From Lacrimispora indolis DSM 755 (GTDB lineage: Bacteria; Bacillota; Clostridia; Lachnospirales; Lachnospiraceae): DNA of 64,000 bases. The stretch covers positions 5,498,001 through 5,562,000 of the forward strand of contig NZ_AZUI01000001.1 of the NCBI RefSeq assembly GCF_000526995.1, read 5' to 3'. Below are positions 9,061 through 18,759 of the stretch, piece by piece (positions within the stretch are counted from its first letter, which is position 1; every line of letters starts with the position of its first letter). Position numbers and translations under genes: made by a program. The notes beneath the pieces were generated by a model. That model had not been told where the DNA came from, ran no database searches, and saw only the letters and a list, made by a program, of their open reading frames with translations.

Positions 9061-10266
9061 CTATTTAGAACTTAGATATTTAAAGAACGTAGTTGGAATA
9101 TTGCAAACATCACAAATAAAATGCAAACTTGTTTTTATTCCGATTTTAACTTTCTCATAATTATCAAATAAAGAGGACATCTCCTCATTATTAACCACTT
9201 TTTCATTCAATTCATATTCCATTAGTATAAATTCGATTTGTCGCAGTATATCAAAAAATGCCAACGGGTTATTCGTTATTCTAAAAATAAAATCTATAAG
9301 CTTATAAGTATATTCTGGTGGTTCAATTTTAAAATTAGCATGTAATTGTTGTGGCATAAAGTCAGGTATTTGCTGTTTAACTAATCCAATGGCCATCTTG
9401 TATGTTGCATTTACTATTTCTTCTCGCTTTCTTGCTGGAATTTCACCAGATAGCATCCCATCCATAATCAGTAACTTTTTATCATTATCTGACAAATAAT
9501 ATACTTCTCGACAAATATTTATTATTGCTAAATTAAACAAACATATTAATTCATATATACCCCATTTCATAATTACTTTTTTCTCATCACCTTCTACATT
9601 GTAGCAATCATATAATTGTTTTATTCCACTCAAACATTTTTTTACTCTTGCATAATGATCAAATACCCAATAGCTACTTTCCATATACTGAGCTACTCTT
9701 TTTAATTCCTTACCATCATATGATACACTTTTTTTCAGTTTATTGATCATATCTAACTGTTGATTATAATTCCAAGACCCCCTCCAGTCACTTTCTTTAA
9801 TATGAAAATCTGTTTCCAATTTATTTAACAACACATCATCCAAAATAATTATTCCACTTTTATGTGCGTACTGTTTTGTATTAATTCTAACATTGTTTTT
9901 TACAAATATAGCTTCATCGATTCTAGCAGAATATTTTATACCTTTGATCCAAGACATTCGTTCTAGCGGTTTTGCTCTTCCAGCTTTGCAATCAACCCAC
10001 ACCTTTTTTGTAGAAAAATCCTTATTGATAAATATCCCATAGACATCAAGATCTGTAATTTCATCTGCCAAATCATCAGCAGATGTCTTTATAATAACTC
10101 CTCTTTTGCTATAATATCCCATATGGAACATCAGTCTTTGCATGCGATATTCTAATAATGATCCTTTACTAATACTCTTTTTTTGTTTTGTCCCATTATT
10201 ATTAATATCAGTAGTATTATCTAATATTAATTGTTCATATTTTATTTCTTTATTCGTTCCGTCCAT
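9061..10266 (-). CDS. PD-(D/E)XK nuclease-domain protein of an undescribed two-gene module
   Basis: This is a 401-residue protein. Residues about 35-130 fit a restriction-endonuclease-like fold: helix glutamate E39 (SLLEYRMQRLMFHMGYY), D74 in ITDLDVYGI, and D92-x-K94 in VWVDCKAGRAK. They are followed by strands and IIILDDVLL, as in Mrr/HJC-like nucleases. The C-terminal 270 residues are helical and unknown. AGGAGG precedes the ATG at 10264-10266. It lies 9 bp after a 436-residue partner, so the two form an operon. The DNA-cleavage role is inferred from motifs, and antiphage function from the neighbourhood (Gabija 1.6 kb upstream, mobile elements on both sides). Confidence 0.6.
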   Translation of the reverse strand: MDGTNKEIKYEQLILDNTTDINNNGTKQKKSISKGSLLEYRMQRLMFHMGYYSKRGVIIKTSADDLADEITDLDVYGIFINKDFSTKKVWVDCKAGRAKPLERMSWIKGIKYSARIDEAIFVKNNVRINTKQYAHKSGIIILDDVLLNKLETDFHIKESDWRGSWNYNQQLDMINKLKKSVSYDGKELKRVAQYMESSYWVFDHYARVKKCLSGIKQLYDCYNVEGDEKKVIMKWGIYELICLFNLAIINICREVYYLSDNDKKLLIMDGMLSGEIPARKREEIVNATYKMAIGLVKQQIPDFMPQQLHANFKIEPPEYTYKLIDFIFRITNNPLAFFDILRQIEFILMEYELNEKVVNNEEMSSLFDNYEKVKIGIKTSLHFICDVCNIPTTFFKYLSSK

Positions 10267-10275
10267 TTCATCCTC

Positions 10276-11586
10276 CTATATTAATTCATCTCTTAAAACC
10301 TTATTTAAATGCTCTTGTGCTGCTCTTACTGGTTCTGGCAATAATCCCATTTTAACTCTAGTTTCTTCTGGTGAATCAAATGAACCACATTCGGAAATTA
10401 TATTACAATCACTTATACTTTCTGTTAGTTTTATACTATATTCTTTTGATTCAATAATTCTTAGTGCTTCTTCCGCTATATCTTGTTTTAATAATTTTAA
10501 ACAATACCCCTCGCGAGTTTGACGTGTATAATAATTATATTTACTTCTTTTTTCTACTTTAACAATACCTCTCTTTTCCAAAAGCAAATAATCAGTTCCA
10601 TTTGATGAATGCGGACCTACTGTTCCTCTATTTATTAATGCCCGTAAAAATTTAGCCGAATCATTAATAGTTGAATATTCTGTATAATTTTCTCCAAATC
10701 TAATAGATGCTAATAATAATTTAACGTCGTCTAAAATATCTTTGTCTTGTGAATCTTCATGTAATAGATTAGTAGAAAATTCGAACTCTTTATTGAACCC
10801 CCTTGATGACGATATAATTGTTGGATTTAATATTCCCACCTTCTTGGCTAATTGAAGAAGTTCTGCGTCTACATTTGGCAGTTGTTCAAGTGGAATTCCT
10901 TGCTTATTTTGAACTATTTCTATAACATCCTTTAATGTTTGCTTCTTTCCAAAATCAAGCGGTGCTATAGCTGCTGCAATTTTTTTGTGGTTTTCTCCCC
11001 AGATATATTCATTACTAATAATAGGATCTTTCGTTTTAGTTAAATTTACTTTTTGAATCAATTGAAATTGCTCCTGTATTGCAATTGATAATTGAATATC
11101 CTGTTCCTTATATCCATTTTTTATTAATTTATCAATAATTTCTCCTTGATAATATGGCAACTTTTTCGTAGCTTCCATAGTTTCAATAGCAATTTTTTCT
11201 ATTATATTGGGGTTTTGGTTCTCAAAGACTTCTCCAGCAATTCCCAAAACATTTTTTGAATCAAACAAATATTCTGCGATGCCTGTGATTTCTCCAATTG
11301 TATTTCTAATAATTTCAATTTTATCAGATGCTCTTTCAATCTCAGGTAAAATTATTTTATGTAAAGTACTTTTTCTAATTCCAACACTTCCAGCCATTTT
11401 TTCAATTTTTTTGATATTTTCAATTGTTCCATTACCCCTAATTGTGCCGAGAAAACGACCCGATTTTCCTGCAATGTTTAAATTGTCCACTTCATCTAAA
11501 TTTTGACTTTCTTCAATATAATTTTTTAAATGTTTTTCTGCTGCTATAGCCCAATAACCATCTTGAATATTCTTATTTTCACTCAT
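10276..11586 (-). CDS. Unknown protein, partner of the PD-(D/E)XK nuclease
   Basis: This is a 436-residue soluble protein of no family I recognise. It is first in a two-gene operon, with GAGG before the ATG at 11584-11586 and the nuclease gene 9 bp downstream. The N-terminal 100 residues (GRFLGTIRGNGTIENIKKI, then RKSTLHKIILPEIE) look helical. Residues about 290-370 (FLRALINRGTVGP, then DYLLLEKRGIVKVEKRS) resemble a winged-helix segment with a beta wing, suggesting DNA or RNA binding. It may recognise the target or regulate the nuclease. Codon use is AT-rich like the rest of the island. Confidence 0.5.
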   Translation of the reverse strand: MSENKNIQDGYWAIAAEKHLKNYIEESQNLDEVDNLNIAGKSGRFLGTIRGNGTIENIKKIEKMAGSVGIRKSTLHKIILPEIERASDKIEIIRNTIGEITGIAEYLFDSKNVLGIAGEVFENQNPNIIEKIAIETMEATKKLPYYQGEIIDKLIKNGYKEQDIQLSIAIQEQFQLIQKVNLTKTKDPIISNEYIWGENHKKIAAAIAPLDFGKKQTLKDVIEIVQNKQGIPLEQLPNVDAELLQLAKKVGILNPTIISSSRGFNKEFEFSTNLLHEDSQDKDILDDVKLLLASIRFGENYTEYSTINDSAKFLRALINRGTVGPHSSNGTDYLLLEKRGIVKVEKRSKYNYYTRQTREGYCLKLLKQDIAEEALRIIESKEYSIKLTESISDCNIISECGSFDSPEETRVKMGLLPEPVRAAQEHLNKVLRDELI

Positions 11587-12214
11587 TTGTTTCCTCTATC
11601 ATCATTTTATGTATTAAATAAATGTACTGCATTAATCATAATCACTTTTGATAATCTATAGACTTTTAATTCTACATTGTATATAATTTTACCACTTTCA
11701 GGTCTTTTTCAAGTAAACATATAAATTTCATAATGAAATGAACGGCGTTATCCGATTTCTTTATTTGTTCTTAATATTATCTATGTAAAATTTCCTATAA
11801 TTTAACCCAACTTTATCATCTTTAATATCTCCTCGGTGTCAGGGTGTACCTTTAACAATTACGAACACTTGACTCTTGTTTTCTATAAAATAACTATACC
11901 AATTATAACATGGCAACTCTCATTTTTCGATGCCGAATCTAGTAAAAGTAAAAGCTGTTAACAATAAAGACTCAGCGTACTGGTACTTTTAGTCTTAGCA
12001 GTTTTTTTATAGAAACGAACTTCTTGGGTATTGCTTTTCATTTTTTATTATCGAAATTTTAGAGAACTTCTACCTCAGATCTGCTATTTTTATTTTAAAT
12101 GAAAGATAGCCCCATTCCTAAATGTAAGTTTCCATCTTCTCCTATCTTGAAATACTTCTTTGCAATGTATAACTTGATTAAATCCATTAATTAGTTATTT
12201 GCAATTTGAACACT
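11587..12214. other. Gene-free stretch upstream of the nuclease module
   Basis: About 630 bp without an intact gene. It contains the probable promoter region of the two-gene module. A segment at about 11890-12010 (ACATGGCAACTC, then AATAAAGACTC) is similar to 21845-21950, so a diverged intergenic repeat may be present. A short minus-strand frame around 12070-12190 (KYFKIGEDGNLHLGMGLSF) may be a gene scrap. Confidence 0.4.
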
Positions 12215-12428
12215 TTACACGTTGTTTTTATCAGAGACAGCGTGGGTAGATTTTGCCCACACTGATTTTTTCTCTGATTCACTTCTTCTAAAAATATTTC
12301 TGATATATTTTCCAATCATACTTCGATCACGATGAGATAATTCTTCCATTTGGGCGGTGGATTTCCAAGATGCGTCAGCATCATAAAGTAGCTTCTATTT
12401 TAGATAAAACGCTTTCTGTTTCGTCCAT
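12215..12428 (-). pseudogene. RhuM-like protein remnant
   Basis: The minus strand from ATG at 12426-12428 reads MDETESVLSKIEATL. After a frame change it reads DASWKSTAQMEEL, then SHRDRSMIGKYIRNIF, then SVWAKSTHAVSDKNN, to a TAA at 12215. This follows the conserved N-terminal pattern of RhuM-type (virulence RhuM/death-on-curing-associated) proteins: a tryptophan segment, QMAELF-RDRS-I-KHI-NIF, then A-FAHTA-DGK. Only about 65 codons survive and at least one frameshift is needed. RhuM-like genes are common in genomic islands. Confidence 0.5.
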
Positions 12429-12516
12429 TATAATTTCATAGTTTACATGAAATCCTAATAAGCTAAAATATAATTAAAAAGTCAACTTTCATTCATGCCT
12501 TTATTCTCTTTTAAAA

Positions 12517-13055
12517 TCAGTCTTCCAATTCAAAATACTTGTTCTCTACACATTTTGTTAGCCATACACCATTGATTGATAAATAGAACTTCAATCTATC
12601 TTATACATTTCGCCACTATGTACTTTTAAAACAATAGGATTATCATGCCGCTTACCAACTCTAATCGCTGTTTCCATATCATCTGATAGATGTACATATA
12701 ATCGACTCATCGGTTTTAGTCCATCAGATAATATACTTGATAAGAATCTTCCTGCTGTTCCATGGTACAAAACTTCAGGTGGTTCTTGCTCTATCAATTC
12801 TACATCAACCGGAATACTATGCCCCTGGTTTGCCCTGATTAGCGTCTTATCTGCATTAAAACTATAACGCTGCTTATTATCCGTTGCAACAATTTCTTCT
12901 AATACCTCCATATTGATTTTTCTGCCTGTATCATTCATTCCATCAAGTAATTTAGTATTCATCCATTCAAACTCGTCTAACTTAATATTCGCAGCATCTG
13001 GTTTATGCCTTAATACAAGAGATATAAATACACTTAATTTATCTAATTTGCTCAT
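12517..13055 (-). pseudogene. kptA: KptA-type RNA 2'-phosphotransferase, frameshifted near the 3' end
   Basis: KptA/Tpt1 moves a 2'-phosphate from RNA to NAD+. The open frame 12591-13055 gives 154 residues with typical features: ISLVLRHKP at the N-terminus, NKQRYSFN, the HGTAGRFLSSIL segment and HLSDDMETAIRVGKRH. It stops early after HSGEMYKID. In another frame directly after this, the conserved tail FYLSINGVWLTKC continues to a TGA at 12517-12519. Restoring one missing base near 12592-12602 would give about 180 residues, the normal family length. It lies about 120 bp downstream of the Gabija-like helicase gene on the same strand. Confidence 0.88.
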
Positions 13056-13177
13056 TATTTACCTCAACATACATTGATATCTTCTAGTTCGACCAATCTT
13101 GCGTAAATTCAAGTGACCGCTACCAAATATAATAGCACCTACTATCACACCACCATCATCATATAACAAAATATTTT

Positions 13178-14944
13178 TCATGAACCGCTTTCCAAAAACT
13201 CATATTTCCACAATTCTTCTGGAAATCTTCCACAATTTTTTATTCCTTTAGTATCTGGCATAGCAATCATTAGTAATCTTCTTGGTCTAGTCATAGCAAC
13301 GTATGCCAAACGCATCAGTTCCTGATCAAGAGAGCCCTCCATCAGTAGTTTAGGGGTAATTGTACTTCCTGTACGGCTTTTGATATAAATTAGCACTGCA
13401 TCATAAGATTCTCCTTTTACTCCATGAATTGACGATCGGGTATATTTATCTTCTATCTTCTTTTCAAAATATTTACTTAACGATATTTGCTTAAAATACG
13501 GTACATTTTTGTCACTCTGTTTTATCTTAAAAATATTCTTGATATCTTTATGTGGTGAAATTTCATAACCGTATTTAGTGCATATTGAGCAAAAGATAAC
13601 CGAAAAGCTTTTTACCCATTCCGCAATTCCCATTTCAATATCAGGCATATCTACCAAAATATCTATGACATAATCTTTCCATGTTTCTTCGTTGGTGTAC
13701 TCCCAGATTTTTTGCTTCATCACATATTCATCTACATCTTCATTAAAAATCAAATCATAGGATGCCTTTGATGCTTCTTGGTATGCTCGCTTTCTCGAAC
13801 CACGTTTCCATTCATATGCTGCTTTAGCAAACAACTCTATTTCTTTGCTTTTCCATAATCCTGTTATATCTGTATCAGAATATATTCTCCCTCTAGTTAA
13901 GATTGCAACATTCTCCGGCGATTCCTCTATTCCCATCTTTCTACACTTATCCAAAAAATAATGGATAATATCATCCTCTGAATTTTTCTTTGTCAGTAAT
14001 AAAACTGGTTTTTCCTTCTCATCTTTCCAATCCCCTATTGCATTATTATTACTAGTACCCCTCAAACTAGCAGAAAAAGGTGAAGTAGCATTACAGATAT
14101 TCTGTGAGCTTCTAAAGTTTCCGGTCAGTTCTATAGTTTTCCAATTTGGATCCTCTAATTTCCGGATAAAACACTCTGGGTCTGCATTTCTCCATTCATA
14201 TATCGACTGATCCGAGTCTCCCACTAAAAACATTGATTCCAACCCTGAGTCACTTAACAATTCAAAAACTGCCATTTGGTTTATCGATGTATCTTGGACT
14301 TCATCAATAATAATTATCGGAAATCTTTCCGTTATAGCATTCGCCACTTCTGGATATTTCTTTAATAACTGATATGCAAATAAAGCTGTCTCATTTTGAA
14401 AAACAATATCTCGTTCTGACAACATCCTCTTATATTGTTGACACGGAAGTGCCCTTGCATTTTTACGGTCACAGGTCACCTGCTTATTTCCTTTATAAAA
14501 GTTCCCATCAATTCCATAATAAAATTGTTCTACACTGTCTACGCAGCCATTTCTATGACATTCTGACCTCCAATATTTATATGGTATTTTCCAATTATCA
14601 GCCAGTGCCATCCTCGGGCGCACCTTACCAACCGTATGAAGATGCCCATAACGTAACACAATAAATTCATCAATAAAACTATCAACTGTCCCAACAAAAT
14701 GAGGGTATCCCAGTTTACCTAAACTCCCATGAATTGTTTGAGCCTTTATATATATTTCATTACTTGCCACATTCGTAAACGATAACACTGCAACACCTCT
14801 GTGATAATCTTTCCAATTATCTACATAAGATAATAATTTGTGTGCAACTGTATACGTTTTTCCACTTCCCGGGCAAGCCTTTACAACCACTTTACCTTCT
14901 GCAGCTAAAAACTTTTTTTGTTCTTCCGTCATTTTCTCTACCAT
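13178..14944 (-). CDS. gajB: UvrD/Rep-like helicase, GajB-type partner of Gabija
   Basis: This 588-residue superfamily 1 helicase has Walker A ACPGSGKT (about 23-30), Walker B IIIDEVQDTS (about 211-220), motif III VGDSDQSIYEWRNA, motif IV LTGNFRSSQNI, the helicase motif V region SSIHGVKGESYDAV and motif VI LAYVAMTRPRR. It starts 1 base after the upstream OLD-type gene stops, so translation is coupled. An OLD-TOPRIM nuclease directly followed by a UvrD-like helicase is the Gabija arrangement (GajA-GajB). It is somewhat longer than the canonical roughly 490-residue GajB. The assignment rests on gene order plus motifs. Confidence 0.85.
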   Translation of the reverse strand: MVEKMTEEQKKFLAAEGKVVVKACPGSGKTYTVAHKLLSYVDNWKDYHRGVAVLSFTNVASNEIYIKAQTIHGSLGKLGYPHFVGTVDSFIDEFIVLRYGHLHTVGKVRPRMALADNWKIPYKYWRSECHRNGCVDSVEQFYYGIDGNFYKGNKQVTCDRKNARALPCQQYKRMLSERDIVFQNETALFAYQLLKKYPEVANAITERFPIIIIDEVQDTSINQMAVFELLSDSGLESMFLVGDSDQSIYEWRNADPECFIRKLEDPNWKTIELTGNFRSSQNICNATSPFSASLRGTSNNNAIGDWKDEKEKPVLLLTKKNSEDDIIHYFLDKCRKMGIEESPENVAILTRGRIYSDTDITGLWKSKEIELFAKAAYEWKRGSRKRAYQEASKASYDLIFNEDVDEYVMKQKIWEYTNEETWKDYVIDILVDMPDIEMGIAEWVKSFSVIFCSICTKYGYEISPHKDIKNIFKIKQSDKNVPYFKQISLSKYFEKKIEDKYTRSSIHGVKGESYDAVLIYIKSRTGSTITPKLLMEGSLDQELMRLAYVAMTRPRRLLMIAMPDTKGIKNCGRFPEELWKYEFLESGS

Positions 14945-14945
14945 A

Positions 14946-16937
14946 CTATTGTTCCGTCACACTATAAATCGCATGTTTTAAATAATCTGGGATAGTGAAC
15001 TCCTTTTCAATTCGTTCTCCTTTTTTTCTTAATTCATACTGATTACTGATAACCTGGCTTATGTATTGTGCAACAGCTCCTTTACATTTATCTCTGGTTC
15101 TAATAAACAGCCACACACACGCTGCTTTTTCACTTAATTGAGATAAGGCTGCAACCTTTGCTTCTAACTTAGTCCCCAAATCTGTATAACATTTCTTCAA
15201 TGCATTTATCATATAGTAAACATTATCTTCACTACAGCACAATGCATATTCTAATGTTTTGGTTGCTGTAAATATATTAATTCCTGCACTGGAACATAAT
15301 ACCATTAAATTATTACACCTATCTGAGGGATGTCCATTTTGTAATTTTGTAACAACCATATTGCAAATATCATCGAAATCATAATTTTTATCAATGTATT
15401 CTTCCTCATCTTTTTTTGCACATCTGTCATCATCTGTAATAATCGACACCTTTGAAAAACAAGTCTTTACTCTATCAGATGACAAAAGATTTACAAATGG
15501 TGCAAATGCAACACTATCTACATTGACTAATTCCACTGCATACTTTTCAAAAGGTCTGTCTAATGCCTTTGCCATTGTAGGTAGCAAAACTGCTTCACTA
15601 ATCCCTTCCACAAATAAAATTCCTCGTGCAAAAAACATCTGAGATTTTGTGACATCCAGATACCTCTGCAAATATCCTTTATTTTCTTCTGTCAAATTCG
15701 TTTCCGAAAAAGGCAAACAATATTTCTTATGTCCATATTCATATACCAGGTTGATGCTTGCTATATCAACTTTAGAAGCTAATGTCGGAGAATGCGATGT
15801 GTATATAATCTGGATATTACCATCACTTTTATTGGCATCTGCCAGAAAACTATGCACCAATTCCTGCAGCTGAGGATGTAAATGAGCTTCTGGTTCCTCC
15901 ACTAGCAGAAGATTCTGATAAACCCCACCTTTCTCAATTGCCATATCGCCAAGTACAGCTGACATAAACAATAAATTATTATACCCTAATCCATTCTGAT
16001 ATAGCTCAAAAGAGCTATTCGCAATGTCACCAATTCTGTTGGCCATTTCCTTGTCAAATCCAGTTTCATCAGCCAAAATAGAAATTTCGAAGTATATGCC
16101 TTTTTCATCAGCTTGTATTTTCTTTGATTTTTTGTGATTTTGATGATAGATATATGCTTTTTCATAAACTGGATCTAATTTATTTATCAATATCCACTTA
16201 GGCTTAACCCACGCCCGCAAGGAAGCGGCAATTGAATCAAATCTCGGCTCTACCAAACCAATGTCAATTTGTTGATTTAAAAACTCCTGTTCAATTCTTG
16301 CAAGATTTTGATTTATTGTATTTCGTGTCTTTTTTAACTGCTCTTTTTCTAGAAGACTATTATTAGCATCATTCAAAATTTGAACTAATTCTGCCCTGAC
16401 CTCTTCTCCCGGAACCAAATTTCTAAGTAATTGTGCCAATTTACTATTTCTTGAAGGTTTCATCTCGCTTTCTGAATCCCGCAATGCACCTAAAAAAACT
16501 ACATCTGTTGCTTCAAACGTATCGGCAGATAATTGATTTCCCTCTGTTCCAAATCCCCAATAAACTGATCTAACCTTTTCGGTTCCATTTGGAGAAACAT
16601 ATTTTTCAAATTTAATATGAAAATCGCCTCCCTCACCACTCTCACTCCTCGGATTCCAAATTTCTACCAACCTGCGCGGGACCTCCTCCAAATATACATC
16701 AAATTGGGCGTAATTGGCCACTCCCCCATCTTCACTAACATGAAAATCCGACTTTGAAAAAAATATATCCTTTCTGTATGTTACAGTTGAATAAACAATT
16801 CTAAGCACATCTATTACAGAAGATTTTCCAGAATTATTTTCACCAATAATTGCATTCACACCTTTATTAAAGATTAGTGATATACCGTCTTCATCAAAAG
16901 TTCTAAAGTTTTTTATAATAATTTTTTTTAAATACAT
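14946..16937 (-). CDS. gajA: OLD-family ATPase/TOPRIM endonuclease, GajA-type Gabija protein
   Basis: The protein has 663 residues. The N-terminal ABC-type ATPase shows Walker A GENNSGKSS (32-40), Walker B LLLVEEPEAHLHP (343-355) and the switch histidine in TSHSP (about 381-385). The C-terminal TOPRIM domain shows the metal-binding glutamate in FVEGISEA (about 442-449) and the acidic triplet in IITDDDR (about 499-505). Class 2 OLD proteins paired with a UvrD-like helicase form Gabija, where GajA nicks or cleaves DNA when phage replication lowers nucleotide levels (family knowledge). At 663 residues it is longer than the roughly 578-residue reference GajA, with extra sequence after TOPRIM. Confidence 0.88.
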   Translation of the reverse strand: MYLKKIIIKNFRTFDEDGISLIFNKGVNAIIGENNSGKSSVIDVLRIVYSTVTYRKDIFFSKSDFHVSEDGGVANYAQFDVYLEEVPRRLVEIWNPRSESGEGGDFHIKFEKYVSPNGTEKVRSVYWGFGTEGNQLSADTFEATDVVFLGALRDSESEMKPSRNSKLAQLLRNLVPGEEVRAELVQILNDANNSLLEKEQLKKTRNTINQNLARIEQEFLNQQIDIGLVEPRFDSIAASLRAWVKPKWILINKLDPVYEKAYIYHQNHKKSKKIQADEKGIYFEISILADETGFDKEMANRIGDIANSSFELYQNGLGYNNLLFMSAVLGDMAIEKGGVYQNLLLVEEPEAHLHPQLQELVHSFLADANKSDGNIQIIYTSHSPTLASKVDIASINLVYEYGHKKYCLPFSETNLTEENKGYLQRYLDVTKSQMFFARGILFVEGISEAVLLPTMAKALDRPFEKYAVELVNVDSVAFAPFVNLLSSDRVKTCFSKVSIITDDDRCAKKDEEEYIDKNYDFDDICNMVVTKLQNGHPSDRCNNLMVLCSSAGINIFTATKTLEYALCCSEDNVYYMINALKKCYTDLGTKLEAKVAALSQLSEKAACVWLFIRTRDKCKGAVAQYISQVISNQYELRKKGERIEKEFTIPDYLKHAIYSVTEQ

Positions 16938-17144
16938 ATTATTCTCCCCCTTATCTATAGATATTTTTAAAGCATTATATATATTTTACATTTGCCCGTT
17001 TTCACTCTTTGTAGTTTTAGTTTTCATTTCGTCCAACTTTTCTTTCTTTATCGATTTTTATCTCAGAAAATCTTTCTTCCAGTTGTTTCTATATATTTGA
17101 TTATATATGCAAAATCATTATATCTCAACATAATAATTCAACAA
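16938..17144. promoter_or_regulatory. Upstream region of the Gabija-like operon
   Basis: This AT-rich stretch precedes gajA. Its minus-strand sequence before the ATG contains AAGGGGGAGAAT as a ribosome binding site. A promoter should lie here, but no clean sigma-A -35/-10 pair was identified with confidence. No gene is visible. Confidence 0.4.
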
Positions 17145-17192
17145 TACATATGTCAGTCAGAAAATTCATTTATATTCTGACTGACATATGTA
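17145..17192. repeat. Perfect 18-bp inverted repeat upstream of Gabija
   Basis: Arms at 17145-17162 and 17175-17192 (TACATATGTCAGTCAGAA and its exact complement) surround a 12-base AT loop. The hairpin lies between the ruined recombinase and the Gabija-like operon. It could be a terminator preventing read-through into gajA, or a protein-binding site. It lacks a clean T-run on the minus strand. Confidence 0.8.
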
Positions 17193-17420
17193 ATTTACTT
17201 ATAAATTCAAATAACATATATCAATATTTCCTGCTTCACCTCGATTCCATAAATTGAAGTGACTACATTCATACTCATGATTTAAATATATTCGAGGATA
17301 AAAGAAATTGGTTTATATTATAATAAAGGAATTTTCTCCCCAATTAAAAATCTTTTTTCATACATACTTGGAGTTACACTTGCATTCTCTAACGGCTATC
17401 TCTGTTCAGATATCTCAAAT

Positions 17421-18678
17421 CTATTGCTCACAAATAAAATATTGTTCTGTGCCAGATACGCAAATGATAATTTGCTTTTCATATACATCTATTCTCTTCA
17501 CCTTATCTTTAATAATTGCTTCATTGTAGGAATTTCCGCACACTGTTTCACCCAAAAAACTCTTAATTTCATCATCTTGTAAAGTAGGTGAATGTCCACA
17601 AACTTCTTTCCCTTTCTCCATTCTTGTCCCACATCTCCATACGATTTTTCCGCGTTCGGTTCGACGATAATAACTTGCACCACAGTTTCCACACTTCAAA
17701 AGATTACCGAATAAATATTTACTACTATATCTATTCCCAGTGCTAATTTGTTCTCCATCTTCATTTAAAACCACCCGTGCCCCCTGCTAAACATCTCATC
17801 CTGAACCTGATGAAAAACTTCAGGGAATATAATTCCTTTATGATTACCCGTAACATAACACCTCTGGCGCTGCCCACAATTAACTTTCCTCTTTCCGGTC
17901 AGATAATCTTCAATATAAGTTTTTTGAAACATAACATCTCCTTTATATTTTCACATTTTAAAATCTGCTGAATTGTAGTATCTGCCCAAGTTGTTTTTCC
18001 ACTGGACGATAGCACTTCTTTCTCCTCTAAAGAGATTTTGATTTGTCGAACTGTTTTACCCTCCAGATATAGACGGAAAATTTCTTTAACAATAGATGCT
18101 TCCTGTGGAACAATAATTAGTTCATTATTTTCACATCTAAAACCATACACTGGCTTGATTAGCGTGATATTTGCTTCTGTTTCACATTTTCTGCTATACC
18201 CCCAATGTACATTTCCGCTTAAATTATGGCTTTCTTCCTGTTCCAATACTGCCCCCAAAGCAATGTCTATCTCTTTTGCACTGTCAATGGAATGGAGATT
18301 CTCTTTTTCAAAATATATATCAACGCCTCTTTCTTTTAATTCTCTGACAATCAGCAATGTGTCCAACACGTTTCTCGAAACCCGACTGATAGACTTCGTC
18401 AATATGCAATCGATATGTCCAGCTCATACGATGGCCATCAAATTATTTAATCCACTACGCTTTGATTTTCTCAGACCACTCTCGCAGTCGAAAAAAAAGC
18501 CTGCGAATTCCCACTCTGAATTATTCAAAATCATATTTTTATAGTAACTCATTTGCATTTCTAAACTTTTGTGCTGTTCTTCAAATTTCGTGCTGATACG
18601 GCAGTAGGCCGCAACCCGTTTCTTTTGATTTACACTGCTCTCCAAATCTCTTACTGGTAATTTTATAACTTTCTTCAT
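17421..18678 (-). pseudogene. Large serine recombinase, disrupted
   Basis: The gene starts at ATG 18676-18678 (MKKVIKLPVRDL). The catalytic serine motif is RVAAYCRISTK, and the middle TKSISRVSRNVLDTL and zinc-ribbon CGNCGASYYRRTERGKIVWRC segments are present. It is broken by an in-frame TGA at 18424-18426, a frameshift near 17940-17950 (KYKGDVMFQKTYIEDYL continues in another frame) and another near 17785 (ARVVLNEDG). An IS66 element is also inserted at its start codon. It is clearly related to the intact recombinase at 26537-27802. It once drove integration or excision of an element here. Confidence 0.9.
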
Positions 18679-18759
18679 ATGTTTTGTAAGCGCCAAGTGT
18701 TAGGGTATCCCAACACGCTAACCCCGGCACCAACATGTGATGTCAGGGTTGCGAGCGTT

